Below are positions 44,650-53,777 of a stretch of DNA of 64,000 bases, piece after piece. This stretch comes from Formosa agariphila KMM 3901 (GTDB taxonomy: Bacteria; Bacteroidota; Bacteroidia; Flavobacteriales; Flavobacteriaceae), in NCBI RefSeq assembly GCF_000723205.1, contig NZ_HG315671.1:3999507-4063506 (forward strand), in the 5' to 3' direction. Within the stretch, counting starts at the first letter, position 1. Each line of letters begins with the position of its first letter. The notes beneath the pieces were generated by a model. That model did no database searches. It had not been told where the DNA came from and saw nothing but the letters and a program-made list of their open reading frames with translations. The translations under genes and the position numbers were made by a program.

Positions 44650-46545
44650 ATGAGCGATGCTTTAAAACATGAATGCGGTATAGCATTTATTAGACTTTTG
44701 AAACCATTAGAATACTATAAAGAAAAATATGGTACTGCATTTTATGGTGTAAATAAAATGTATTTAATGATGGAAAAACAGCACAATCGCGGTCAAGACG
44801 GTGCTGGATTTGCAAGTATTAAATTAGACACTCATCCTGGTGAACGTTATATTAGCAGAGTTCGATCTAATGCTCAACAACCAATACAAGACATATTTGC
44901 TCAAATTAACGAAAGAATTAATCAGGAGTTAATAGAGAACCCTGAATATGCCGACGATGTTGCACTTCAAAAAAGACATATTCCTTATATAGGCGAAGTT
45001 CTTTTAGGACATGTTCGTTATGGAACTTTTGGAAAAAACAGTGTTGAAAGTGTACACCCGTTTTTAAGACAAAACAACTGGATGCACAGAAACTTAATTC
45101 TTGCAGGAAACTTTAATATGACTAATGTTACCGAGTTATTCGATAACTTAATTCGTATTGGGCAGCATCCAAAAGAAAAAGCAGATACCATTACTATAAT
45201 GGAGAAAATTGGTAATTTTTTAGATGATGCAGTTGCAAAAAAATATAAACAATTAAAAGCAGAAGGCTATTCTAAAACAGAATGTTCGCCTTTAATTGCC
45301 GAACGTTTAAATGTTGGTAAAATTTTAAAAAGAGCTGGTAAAAACTTCGATGGAGGGTATGCTATGGTGGGTATGTTAGGTCATGGTGACGCTTTTGTGT
45401 TCCGTGATCCTGCAGGAATTAGACCGGCATATTATTACCAAGATGACGAAGTTGTTGTTGTCGCTTCAGAACGTCCAGTAATTCAAACTGTTTTTAATGT
45501 AGATTTCGATAAAGTTAAAGAATTAGATCCTGGTCACGCTATTATCACTAAAAAATCTGGAAAGGTAAAAATTGAAAAGATTTTAGAACCTACAGAACGT
45601 AAAGCGTGTTCTTTCGAGCGTATTTATTTCTCTAGAGGGAGTGATGCAGAAATCTATCAAGAACGTAAAACATTAGGAAAATTATTAATGCCTAAAGTTC
45701 TTGAAACCATTAATTACGACACCAAAAACTCGGTATTCTCTTATATCCCTAACACGGCAGAATCATCATTTTTTGGAATGATAGAATCTGTTGAAGACTA
45801 TTTAAATAAAAGAAAGACCAAAGCCATAATTGAAGGCAAAAATCTATCTGAAGAACAAGTTACAGAGATATTAAAAGAACGTCCGAGAATTGAAAAAATC
45901 GCTATTAAAGATGCTAAACTTCGTACGTTTATCACAGAAGATAGTAGTAGAGACGATTTAGTAGAACATGTTTACGATGTTACCTATGGCGTTATTAAAA
46001 AAACAGATAACATTGTTATTATAGACGATAGTATTGTTCGTGGTACAACACTTAAGAAAAGTATTATTAGAATGCTAGACCGTTTACACCCTAAACGTAT
46101 AGTTGTAGTATCGTCTGCACCACAAATTCGTTACCCAGACTGTTACGGAATCGACATGGCTAATTTAGAAGGTCTTGTTGCCTTTAGAGCAATGTTAAGC
46201 TTACTAAAAGAAAATAATAAGTATCATTTAATTGAAGAAGTTTACAATAAATGTAAGTCTCAATTAGAATTAAAAGATAAGCAAGTTAAAAACTTTGTAA
46301 AAGATTTATATGATCAATTTACAGATGATGAGATTTCTGCTAGAATAGCAGTACTTATTTCTGATGATACTATTAAAGCAGAAGTACATACTATTTTCCA
46401 AAGTGTTGAAAATTTAAATAAAGCATGTCCAAAGAATTTGGGAGACTGGTATTTTACAGGAAACTATCCAACTCCTGGAGGAAACCGTGTTGTTAACAGA
46501 GCATTTATTAATTTTTTCGAAGGAAACAACCAACGCGCTTATTAA
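44650..46545 (+). CDS. Amidophosphoribosyltransferase-like protein (long form)
   Basis: A 631-residue two-domain protein related to PurF, which makes 5-phosphoribosylamine from PRPP and glutamine. The N-terminal class II amidotransferase begins after a short propeptide-like segment at Cys9 (KHECGIAFI), with HNRGQDGAGFAS and GHVRYGTFG. The C-terminal phosphoribosyltransferase site is VIIDDSIVRGTTLKKS. At 631 residues it is longer than E. coli PurF (505), with insertions around 370-410 and a C-terminal extension; this long form is common in Bacteroidota and may coexist with a standard PurF elsewhere. Thus the purF symbol is not assigned. Confidence 0.87.
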   Translation: MSDALKHECGIAFIRLLKPLEYYKEKYGTAFYGVNKMYLMMEKQHNRGQDGAGFASIKLDTHPGERYISRVRSNAQQPIQDIFAQINERINQELIENPEYADDVALQKRHIPYIGEVLLGHVRYGTFGKNSVESVHPFLRQNNWMHRNLILAGNFNMTNVTELFDNLIRIGQHPKEKADTITIMEKIGNFLDDAVAKKYKQLKAEGYSKTECSPLIAERLNVGKILKRAGKNFDGGYAMVGMLGHGDAFVFRDPAGIRPAYYYQDDEVVVVASERPVIQTVFNVDFDKVKELDPGHAIITKKSGKVKIEKILEPTERKACSFERIYFSRGSDAEIYQERKTLGKLLMPKVLETINYDTKNSVFSYIPNTAESSFFGMIESVEDYLNKRKTKAIIEGKNLSEEQVTEILKERPRIEKIAIKDAKLRTFITEDSSRDDLVEHVYDVTYGVIKKTDNIVIIDDSIVRGTTLKKSIIRMLDRLHPKRIVVVSSAPQIRYPDCYGIDMANLEGLVAFRAMLSLLKENNKYHLIEEVYNKCKSQLELKDKQVKNFVKDLYDQFTDDEISARIAVLISDDTIKAEVHTIFQSVENLNKACPKNLGDWYFTGNYPTPGGNRVVNRAFINFFEGNNQRAY

Positions 46546-46704
46546 CAACTTGTTACAACCCATTTTTCGTAGTGCAAAAACTACAAAAAATCGATTCATC
46601 TAGTTTTAACGTAGTTAATCTAAAAGATTATTCGATAATGTAAAAAAAATCTAATTTGGCAGAACCATAACATAAGTAGGTTAAGTTCATGGTAGATTTG
46701 GGGC

Positions 46705-46734
46705 AAAAAAGGTGAACTAACGTTCACCTTTTTT
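46705..46734 (+). terminator. Terminator after the amidophosphoribosyltransferase gene
   Basis: A 13-bp stem ending GGTGAAC / GTTCACC with a 4-base loop and long A/T flanks. It lies 160 bases past the stop codon; the preceding stretch holds no gene. Confidence 0.8.
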
Positions 46735-46988
46735 ATTTAATAAAATCTTCACTTCAAAATTTCGTAACTCAACCATCTTATGGTTCCCACTCACCCCAAT
46801 AGATACCGAGTCGTTTTTTCTACAAATTAAAACACCTCACACTAATATCTAATTACATATTATACTATGTAAACTTTGCACCAATTATATTAACGAGAGT
46901 TAAAATAATATACTTCTTTACCTACAACTTCAACAATATTATTACGAGTACACCTAAATATACACTCTATTACCCGAAACATATACAC
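46735..46988. other. AT-rich non-coding stretch before the first secreted paralog
   Basis: Together with 46546-46704 this makes a 569-base gene-free gap up to the paralog ATG at 47115. No ORF with a plausible start is seen. The last 100 bases before the -7 box form the conserved promoter module annotated separately. Confidence 0.5.
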
Positions 46989-47088
46989 AATTAACCCTAC
47001 AACACTAAGGCTTTAAATTAACGGTTAAAATAACATACAAAGTTGCCAATATCGATGTTTTCCACCTCCTAGAACCCGCATATATTTG
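46989..47088 (+). promoter_or_regulatory. Conserved promoter module, paralog copy 1
   Basis: Ordered boxes: AATTAACCC at the 5' end, GGTTAAAATA at +34, GCCAATATCGATGTTTT at +56, then exactly 19 bases and the -7 box TATATTTG (47081-47088). All spacings equal those of copies 2 and 3. The leader then carries GTTAATCG. Confidence 0.65.
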
Positions 47089-47114
47089 CAGTGTTAATCG
47101 TTAAGAACAACATC

Positions 47115-47723
47115 ATGAATAAAATTATAACACTTAGTATTTGCCTATTAGTAATTACATCTAGTTTCGCATCTAATTTTTCTGACCTTACTTTTTCTAA
47201 AGACGGTGATAAATCTAAAATGGAAATTACGCTAACATTAAAAGATGTAAAAGCTGGGCAAAAATTATCTATAAAAGACGAAAAAGGAGTTTTCTTATTT
47301 AACAAAACAATTATAGAATCTGGTGTATTTTATAACAGATTCGACTTATCGGCTTTACCAAATGGAACATACCATTTCGAACACGAAAAAGAACATTACG
47401 TTAAGCATATTCCTTTTACTGTATTTAATGGTGAAGTGGATTTTGATAGTGCAAAGGCAACTGTTGTTTACAAGCCAAGTTTACGTGTAAAAAACAATAT
47501 TTTATACTTATCTAAATTAGATTTAAACAAAGACGTTGTAGGTGTAGAAATTTATTACACTCCTACTACCGATAAAAATTACAGATTATTACACTCAGAA
47601 GACATTAAGGATACAGTAAAAATTGAACGTACTTACCGTTTATCTGGACAACATAAAGGAAATTACAAAGTTGTAGTCAACGCCAACAATGGTGAGACTT
47701 ACGTAGAGTATTTTAAAATATAG
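47115..47723 (+). CDS. Secreted two-sandwich protein, paralog 1
   Basis: A 202-residue exported protein of a three-member local family. The start at 47115 is chosen because an upstream in-frame GTG (47091) lies 3 bases past the -7 box and would be at or before the transcript start. The signal peptide is about 1-19 (ending FAS). The mature part seems to hold two beta-sandwich units. The first has LSIKDEKGVFLFNKTI and FDLSALPNGTYHFEHEKE; the second ends GNYKVVVNANNGETYVEYFK. Both resemble the folds of type IX secretion sorting domains, but no genuine cargo precedes them. Function unknown. A terminator follows. Confidence 0.8.
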   Translation: MNKIITLSICLLVITSSFASNFSDLTFSKDGDKSKMEITLTLKDVKAGQKLSIKDEKGVFLFNKTIIESGVFYNRFDLSALPNGTYHFEHEKEHYVKHIPFTVFNGEVDFDSAKATVVYKPSLRVKNNILYLSKLDLNKDVVGVEIYYTPTTDKNYRLLHSEDIKDTVKIERTYRLSGQHKGNYKVVVNANNGETYVEYFKI

Positions 47724-47773
47724 TTTTTAAATAAATAGTATTTTATACTATTAAATTTAGTTAGTTTGTTTGT

Positions 47774-47800
47774 AAGAGTGGAGCTGGTTACTTCACTCTT
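47774..47800 (+). terminator. Terminator after secreted paralog 1
   Basis: Stem AAGAGTGGAG / CTTCACTCTT with one G-T pair, 7-base loop and a T-run. The AGAGTG seed recurs in the three following terminators. Confidence 0.8.
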
Positions 47801-47808
47801 TTTTTATG

Positions 47809-47844
47809 CCTTTTACTCATGTTATCTTTAATATGAGTAAAAGG
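47809..47844. terminator. Second hairpin after paralog 1
   Basis: Perfect 12-bp stem CCTTTTACTCAT / ATGAGTAAAAGG with a 12-base loop, followed by TATTTGTTTTTT. It may be a back-up terminator. Confidence 0.55.
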
Positions 47845-48174
47845 TATTTGTTTTTTAATTAAGACCATGATTCAATCTTATTACTCGAAATAAGAAAGCT
47901 TACTACACCAATCTATATACTCTTAAGAATCTATTTTTAGTAAAGATTACATTTGCTTTTAACAAGGAAAAAAAATAATCATTTACTTAAATGAGATAAA
48001 TTAATTTTAACCCTTGTATTTTTTTTAAATAAAAAGGAAAAACCATTAAAAAAAATAATTCCGAAATACATCTACAACAGATAAATTCTATCTTTAGGCT
48101 ACGATCAATAATGTATGTATTGAACTTTTTCTAACAAAAAAAACGTAATCTACTAACACTTACAAAAACAATAA

Positions 48175-51117
48175 ATGAAACAAAAAATTCTATTTATTAC
48201 ACTTTTTACAATTAGCAATTTTCTATTAGCACAAGATTATTTTCCAGAAAGCAAAGGTGTAAAATCTAATAATCATAACTACACAGCTTTTACGAATGCT
48301 AAAATTTATATTACCCCAACTACAGTTATAGAATCTGGAACTTTATTAATTAAGGATGGTCAAATAATTTCAGCTTCAGACCAAACTGTTCTCCCTAAAA
48401 ATACAGTAGTTATCGATTCTAAAAACAAAACTATATATCCATCTTTTATAGATATATACTCAGATTTTGGAATTGAGAAACCAAAACGTAATGGAAGAGG
48501 TCGTTCTTCTCAATACGATGCCACAAGAGATGGTTTTTATTGGAATGATCATATTATGCCTGAAACTAACGCAATAGAAAAATTTGTGTTTGATGACAAG
48601 AAAGCTGAAGAATTACTAAAACTTGGTTTTGGAGTAGTAAATACACACTTACAAGATGGTATTGCGCGAGGAACAGGTGTTTTAGTGGCCTTAAATAAAA
48701 ATAGTAGCAATGCTGATCGTATTTTAAATGACCGTTCAGCTCAATATTTCTCGTTTACAAAAAGTGCTATAAAATCACAATCTTATCCAACATCCTTAAT
48801 GGGAGCAACCGCGTTATTAAGGCAGTTTTATAACGATGCCGACTGGTATGCAAAAGGTAATATTAATGTTACAGACCGCTCACTAGAAGCTTTAAATTCT
48901 AATAAAGATTTAGTACAAATATTCGAAGGTGGATCTAAGAGTAACGTTTTAAGAGCCGATAAAATTGGTGATGCTTTTGGTATACAATACAGTATTCTTG
49001 GAGGTGGAGATGAATACGAAATGATTCCAGCTATAAAAGCAACTCATGCTAAACTTATTTTACCCCTTAATTTTCCAGATGCTTATGATGTTTCCGACCC
49101 TTTTAGCGAGTCTTTTCTTTCTTTATCAGATATGCGCCATTGGAATCAAGCACCATCAAATCCAAAAATATTAGCCGAAAATGGAGTTGTATTCTCATTT
49201 ACTTTAAATAATTTAAAAGAAACTAAAGACTTTAAAGAAAAACTAAATAAAGCTATTAATTATGGTTTATCTAAAACCAAAGCTTTAGAAGCATTAACAA
49301 CAATTCCTGCAGAAATATTAGGACAATCTAATAGAATTGGAGCTTTAAAGAAGGGCATGGAAGCTAATTTTATTATTACTTCTGGAGACTATTTTGACAA
49401 AGAAACAATTGTATACGAGAATTGGGTACAAGGAAAAAAGAATCTAATTAAAACAGCAAACACTAACGATATTAGAGGAAATTATACTGTCACTTTAAAC
49501 TCGAAAGTATTCAATCTTTCAATTAAAGGAACTGCAGATAGCCCAAAAGCTACTGTAAAACAAGACTCCACAGTATTAACCTCTAAATTTAACTTTGAAA
49601 ATAATTGGTTGAATTTATCTTTCGCAGATAATTCTTCTGAGACTTATAGATTTTCTTCGCTTATCACTTCTCATAAAAAAGATTTTAATGGCAAGGTTGT
49701 AACCATACATGGGGAACAAGATTTTATTGCGACACTAACAGCTCCATATTCAAGTGAAAAAGATAAGGACGAGGCTTCACCAAAAATAGAGCTGACTCCT
49801 GTAACTTACCCAAATCTTGGTTATGGAAATTTAGAACTTCCTAAACAACAAACCATTTTATTTAAAAATGCAACTGTTTGGACGGGTGAAGATGACGGAA
49901 TTTTAACAAATACAGATGTCTTAGTCAAAGACGGTAAAATAGCTAAAATTGGTAAAGACCTCTCTGCAGGAAAAGCCAAAGTAATCGATGCTACTGGAAA
50001 ACATTTAACTGCCGGAATTATTGATGAACACAGCCATATTGCTGCATTGGCAATAAACGAATCTGGTCATAATTCTTCTGCAGAAGTCACTATGGAAGAC
50101 GTAGTCGACCCAGATGATATAAGTATATACTATGCACTTGGTGGAGGTGTTACCTCTCTACAATTACTGCATGGATCTGCAAACCCTATTGGAGGACGTT
50201 CAGCAATATTAAAGTTAAAATGGGGTGAAACAGCCGAAAACATGATATATGATAATTCACCTAAATTTATAAAGTTTGCCTTAGGTGAAAATGTAAAACA
50301 AAGTAATTGGGGAAGTAATAATAGATTTCCACAAACAAGAATGGGTGTAGAACAAGTCTTTATTAATTATTTTCAACGTGCTAAAGAATACGGGGAAAAG
50401 AAAAAAAGCGGTGTACCATATCGTTACGATGAAGAAATGGAAACTTTACTCGAGATTTTAAACGGAGAACGTTTTATTAGCTGCCATTCTTATGTACAAA
50501 GTGAAATTAATATGCTCATGAAAGTAGCAGAAAAATTTAATTTTAAAATAAACACATTCACACACATTTTAGAAGGTTATAAGGTCGCCGATAAAATGGC
50601 TGAACATGGAGTTGGAGCTGCCACCTTTAGCGATTGGTGGGCTTATAAATTTGAAGTTAATGACGCTATACCATACAATGCAGCTATAATGCAACAACAA
50701 GGTGTTACTGTTGCTATTAATAGTGATGATCAAGAAATGATTAGACGCCTGAATCAAGAAGCTGCAAAAACAGTAAAGTATGGAGGGATGACCGAATTAG
50801 AAGCTTGGAAAATGGTTACTATTAATCCTGCAAAATTATTACATATAGACGATAGAGTTGGTAGTATAAAAAAGGGAAAAGATGCTGACCTAGTACTATG
50901 GAGCGACCACCCAATGTCTATTTATTCTAAAGCAGAAAAAACACTAATTGAAGGGGCTATTTATTTTGATATCGAAAAAGATAAGCAACAACGTAAAGAC
51001 ATTGCTAAAGAACGCGCTAAACTTGTTGATTTAATGCTTCAAGAAAAATCTAAAGGTAAAAAAACACAGAAACCTAAAGGAAAAAGTAAAGAAGAAATGA
51101 CTTGCGAATCACTTTAA
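48175..51117 (+). CDS. Exported tandem amidohydrolase (one module degenerate)
   Basis: A 980-residue protein with a signal peptide (1-19, ending LLAQ) and two amidohydrolase modules. The N-terminal module (about 35-430) keeps the fold but has lost the metal-binding HxH, reading YPSFIDIYSDFG. The C-terminal module (about 560-950) keeps it in GIIDEHSHIAAL, plus later ISCHSYVQ, FTHILEGYK and AINSDDQE, so it is probably the active one. Closest in pattern to imidazolonepropionase-like amidohydrolases of Bacteroidota. The C-terminus is Lys-rich. The gene is followed 12 bases later by a second amidohydrolase gene. Substrate unknown. Confidence 0.85.
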   Translation: MKQKILFITLFTISNFLLAQDYFPESKGVKSNNHNYTAFTNAKIYITPTTVIESGTLLIKDGQIISASDQTVLPKNTVVIDSKNKTIYPSFIDIYSDFGIEKPKRNGRGRSSQYDATRDGFYWNDHIMPETNAIEKFVFDDKKAEELLKLGFGVVNTHLQDGIARGTGVLVALNKNSSNADRILNDRSAQYFSFTKSAIKSQSYPTSLMGATALLRQFYNDADWYAKGNINVTDRSLEALNSNKDLVQIFEGGSKSNVLRADKIGDAFGIQYSILGGGDEYEMIPAIKATHAKLILPLNFPDAYDVSDPFSESFLSLSDMRHWNQAPSNPKILAENGVVFSFTLNNLKETKDFKEKLNKAINYGLSKTKALEALTTIPAEILGQSNRIGALKKGMEANFIITSGDYFDKETIVYENWVQGKKNLIKTANTNDIRGNYTVTLNSKVFNLSIKGTADSPKATVKQDSTVLTSKFNFENNWLNLSFADNSSETYRFSSLITSHKKDFNGKVVTIHGEQDFIATLTAPYSSEKDKDEASPKIELTPVTYPNLGYGNLELPKQQTILFKNATVWTGEDDGILTNTDVLVKDGKIAKIGKDLSAGKAKVIDATGKHLTAGIIDEHSHIAALAINESGHNSSAEVTMEDVVDPDDISIYYALGGGVTSLQLLHGSANPIGGRSAILKLKWGETAENMIYDNSPKFIKFALGENVKQSNWGSNNRFPQTRMGVEQVFINYFQRAKEYGEKKKSGVPYRYDEEMETLLEILNGERFISCHSYVQSEINMLMKVAEKFNFKINTFTHILEGYKVADKMAEHGVGAATFSDWWAYKFEVNDAIPYNAAIMQQQGVTVAINSDDQEMIRRLNQEAAKTVKYGGMTELEAWKMVTINPAKLLHIDDRVGSIKKGKDADLVLWSDHPMSIYSKAEKTLIEGAIYFDIEKDKQQRKDIAKERAKLVDLMLQEKSKGKKTQKPKGKSKEEMTCESL

Positions 51118-51129
51118 TAAAAAAAGAAA

Positions 51130-52428
51130 ATGAATATATATAATAAATTAATAGTGTTTGCTAGTTTACTATACGGGTCTCTTACCTATGCGCAGCAAAC
51201 ACCAGCACAAACACAAACCGAAGCTATAGTTATAGAAGGGGCTACTGCACATTTAGGAAATGGAACCATAATAGAAAACTCTCTTATTATGTTTGAAGCA
51301 GGCACCTTAACATTTGTTGGAGATTCCAAAATGAAAATAGCCAGAAAAGGCAAAAAAATAAACGCTACAGGTAAACATATTTACCCTGGGTTTATTGCTC
51401 CAACAAAGGCTTTAGGATTAACAGAAATTGATGCTGTTAGAGCTAGTAGAGACGAAGATGAAATAGGAGAATACATTCCACATGTACGCAGTTTAATTGC
51501 TTACAACACCGAATCTAAAGTTGTAGAAAGTATGCGTCCTAATGGTGTTTTACTTGCTCAAATAACTCCTCAAGGAGGAGATATTTCAGGGACCTCATCT
51601 ATTGTACAACTAGACGCTTGGAATTGGGAAGATGCCGCAATTAAAGTAGATGATGGAATTCATTTACATTGGCCAAACAGTTTTAAACAGGGTAGCAGAA
51701 GAACAGGCGACCATAACACATTTAAACCTAACGAAAACTACCAAGAGTCAATAGCTGAAATTTTAACTTTCATCAAAAACTCAAAAGCATATAGCCAAAC
51801 AGTTTCTAAAGAAGAAAACGCACCATTTAAAGCCATGCAAGGATTGTTTACAGGTTCTCAGAAACTATATATATATGTAAATAAAGAGAAGGAAATAATA
51901 GACGCTATAACTTTAATTAAAAACGAAGGTATAGATAACATCGTTATTGTAGGTGGTTATGAAGCTTACAAAATAACCGATTTTCTAAAACAGAATAATA
52001 TACCTGTTTTAGTACAGGCAACTCACAATAGACCTCAATTTGAAGATGAAGATTACGATTTACCTTATAAACTACCTAAGTTGTTAACTGATGCTGGTAT
52101 TTTAGTAGGCATTCAAAACGCTTCTGCAGACAACTTCCAAACCCGAAATTTACCATTTTACGCTGGACAGGTTGCCGGACAAGGCTTAGATAAAGAAATG
52201 GCTCTATCCCTAATTACAGGTAATACAGCAAAAATTTTAGGGATAGACGACAAATACGGCACCTTAGAGGTTGGAAAAAGCGCTACTTTATTTATTTCTG
52301 AAGGAGACGCCTTAGATATGAGAACGAACCAACTAATAAAAGCATTTATAGATGGTCGAGACATTTCTTTAGAAACACATCAAACCGAACTATGGAAACG
52401 TTATATGGAAAAATATAACGCAGAATAA
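51130..52428 (+). CDS. Exported amidohydrolase-like protein lacking the HxH motif
   Basis: A 432-residue exported protein (signal peptide 1-21, ending TYAQ) with the amidohydrolase fold. Where the family has PGFIDxHxH it reads HIYPGFIAPTKALGL, so the first metal ligands are absent. The C-terminal phrase LGIDDKYGTLEVGKSATLFI is typical of the family. It probably partners the larger upstream protein as a non-catalytic or altered-site subunit; this is inference. It shares an operon with it and ends at an AGAGTG-type terminator. Confidence 0.83.
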   Translation: MNIYNKLIVFASLLYGSLTYAQQTPAQTQTEAIVIEGATAHLGNGTIIENSLIMFEAGTLTFVGDSKMKIARKGKKINATGKHIYPGFIAPTKALGLTEIDAVRASRDEDEIGEYIPHVRSLIAYNTESKVVESMRPNGVLLAQITPQGGDISGTSSIVQLDAWNWEDAAIKVDDGIHLHWPNSFKQGSRRTGDHNTFKPNENYQESIAEILTFIKNSKAYSQTVSKEENAPFKAMQGLFTGSQKLYIYVNKEKEIIDAITLIKNEGIDNIVIVGGYEAYKITDFLKQNNIPVLVQATHNRPQFEDEDYDLPYKLPKLLTDAGILVGIQNASADNFQTRNLPFYAGQVAGQGLDKEMALSLITGNTAKILGIDDKYGTLEVGKSATLFISEGDALDMRTNQLIKAFIDGRDISLETHQTELWKRYMEKYNAE

Positions 52429-52452
52429 AAATTTATAAACAAATTATATAGT

Positions 52453-52477
52453 AAGAGTGAGACATGGTCTCACTCTT
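52453..52477 (+). terminator. Terminator of the amidohydrolase operon
   Basis: A perfect 11-bp stem AAGAGTGAGAC / GTCTCACTCTT with an ATG loop and a T-run of about ten. Confidence 0.9.
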
Positions 52478-52574
52478 TTTTTTTAAACATATACCTCTTT
52501 TAATCACCAGAGAAAATAAGAGTTTACAGCATTAAAACATGACACATAACAGAAATTAACTCAATTCTATTCTA

Positions 52575-52674
52575 AATTACCCCTACAATCTATTTAATGC
52601 GAATCTGCTGGTAAAATAGTATATAAACTAGCCAAAATCGATGTTTTAGAACGTCTTATAACTACCTATCTTTG
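52575..52674 (+). promoter_or_regulatory. Conserved promoter module, paralog copy 2
   Basis: Same order and spacing as copy 1: AATTACCCC, then GGTAAAATA, GCCAAAATCGATGTTTT, 19 bases, and TATCTTTG at 52667-52674. The leader carries GTTAATCG. Confidence 0.65.
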
Positions 52675-52704
52675 AATATGTTAATCGATAAAATAAATGA
52701 AATT

Positions 52705-53298
52705 ATGAAAAAAGTAATGACACTTAGTATGTGCTTACTAGTAACGCTTACTAGTTTAGCATCAGGTTTAGAACACAACATGTCATCAAATTTTGATGAT
52801 AAGGAAATTACATTAACATTAAACAATGTAAAAGAAGGACAGAATTTATCTATTAAAGATAATTATGGTTTTGTACTATATAAGAAGGTATTTGAAAAAT
52901 CTGGAAATGCAAATCAAAAGTTCGACTTATCGGCTTTACCAAACGGAACATATTATTTCGAGCATGAAAAAGATTACGAAATTAAAGTTATACCGTTTCA
53001 TGTAAAATCTGGTGAGGTAACTTACGACACTGTAAACGAAAAAATTATTCACAAGCCTGTAGTACGTTTAACAGACAACAAAGTTTACTTATCTAAATTA
53101 GAATTAGATAAAGAAGATGTAGCCGTTTCATTATACTATGCAGACGATTATAATGAGTTTAAAGTTGTGCATACTGAAAATTTTGAAGACACTGCTAATA
53201 TTCAAAGAGTATATAGTTTATCTAAAAAGAATTCAGGAAATTATAAAATGATTATCAATGCAAACGGAAGAGAATATATCGAATACTTTAGCATGTAA
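52705..53298 (+). CDS. Secreted two-sandwich protein, paralog 2
   Basis: A 197-residue exported protein, homologous to those at 47115 and 53778. An in-frame TTG (52672) lies inside the -7 box and an ATG (52678) lies 3 bases past it, so the ATG at 52705 is preferred; it gives a normal signal peptide (1-19, MKKVMTLSMCLLVTLTSLAS). Shared segments include ITLTLNNVKEGQNLSIKD, FDLSALPNGTYYFEHEKD and VYLSKLELDKEDV, ending GNYKMIINANGREYIEYFSM. No cysteine-rich or enzymatic motif. Function unknown. It has its own promoter module and terminator. Confidence 0.8.
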   Translation: MKKVMTLSMCLLVTLTSLASGLEHNMSSNFDDKEITLTLNNVKEGQNLSIKDNYGFVLYKKVFEKSGNANQKFDLSALPNGTYYFEHEKDYEIKVIPFHVKSGEVTYDTVNEKIIHKPVVRLTDNKVYLSKLELDKEDVAVSLYYADDYNEFKVVHTENFEDTANIQRVYSLSKKNSGNYKMIINANGREYIEYFSM

Positions 53299-53648
53299 AG
53301 TAAACATCCTTTTAAACATTAATTAGAGTGAACTTATTATATAGGTTCACTCTTTTTTATGCCTTTATTTTGAAGCTTATTCACACCAGAAGCTGCATTC
53401 ATAATATCATCTAAAAAAAATTATTGGAGAGGTAGCGAAACAATTTATACCAATAAAAATCTAATACGATTAAGATTATAGTATAGCAGAACAGATGAGC
53501 TTATTATTTAAAATTTAGTGTAAGAAAAACGACCTTATAACATTAAACTAATATTCATTTAATCTTATGGTTAATTTTGCGAACCTTCATAAAAAAGACC
53601 ATACACTTCAAGCCTTGTTATATCTAAGATTATCTTAATTATATACCA
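53299..53648. other. Gene-free stretch between paralogs 2 and 3
   Basis: About 350 bases, AT-rich. It holds the terminator at 53325-53353 and no ORF. The TTTTGC near 53573 could be a spurious -7 match with no gene after it. Confidence 0.45.
53325..53353 (+). terminator. Terminator after secreted paralog 2
   Basis: Stem AGAGTGAAC / GTTCACTCT with an 11-base loop and a T-run, same seed as its neighbours. Confidence 0.8.
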
Positions 53649-53748
53649 AATTACCCCAAACATTTCATAACTCTAATTTAACGGTTAAAATAGAATATAA
53701 AGTAGCCAATATCGATGTTTTAAAACACGACCTACCACGCTATCTTTG
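53649..53748 (+). promoter_or_regulatory. Conserved promoter module, paralog copy 3
   Basis: AATTACCCC, then GGTTAAAATA, GCCAATATCGATGTTTT, 19 bases, and TATCTTTG at 53741-53748. Alignment with copies 1 and 2 needs no gaps over 100 bases. The leader carries GTTAATCG. Confidence 0.65.
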
Positions 53749-53777
53749 AGTAAGTTAATCGCTAAAAAATTTGAATT

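Larger units (their letters stand above)
47724..48174. other. Gene-free gap between paralog 1 and the amidohydrolase operon
   Basis: It holds two terminators (annotated), then AT-rich sequence with A-runs and no ORF. TATCTTTA at 48089-48096 is a near match to TAnnTTTG and may be the -7 box of the amidohydrolase operon, giving a leader of about 70 bases. Confidence 0.45.

Noticed and set aside
47091-47114. GTG start that would extend secreted paralog 1 by eight codons
   Set aside because: It lies 3 bases after the -7 box and would be at or before the transcript start; the ATG at 47115 gives a clean signal peptide.
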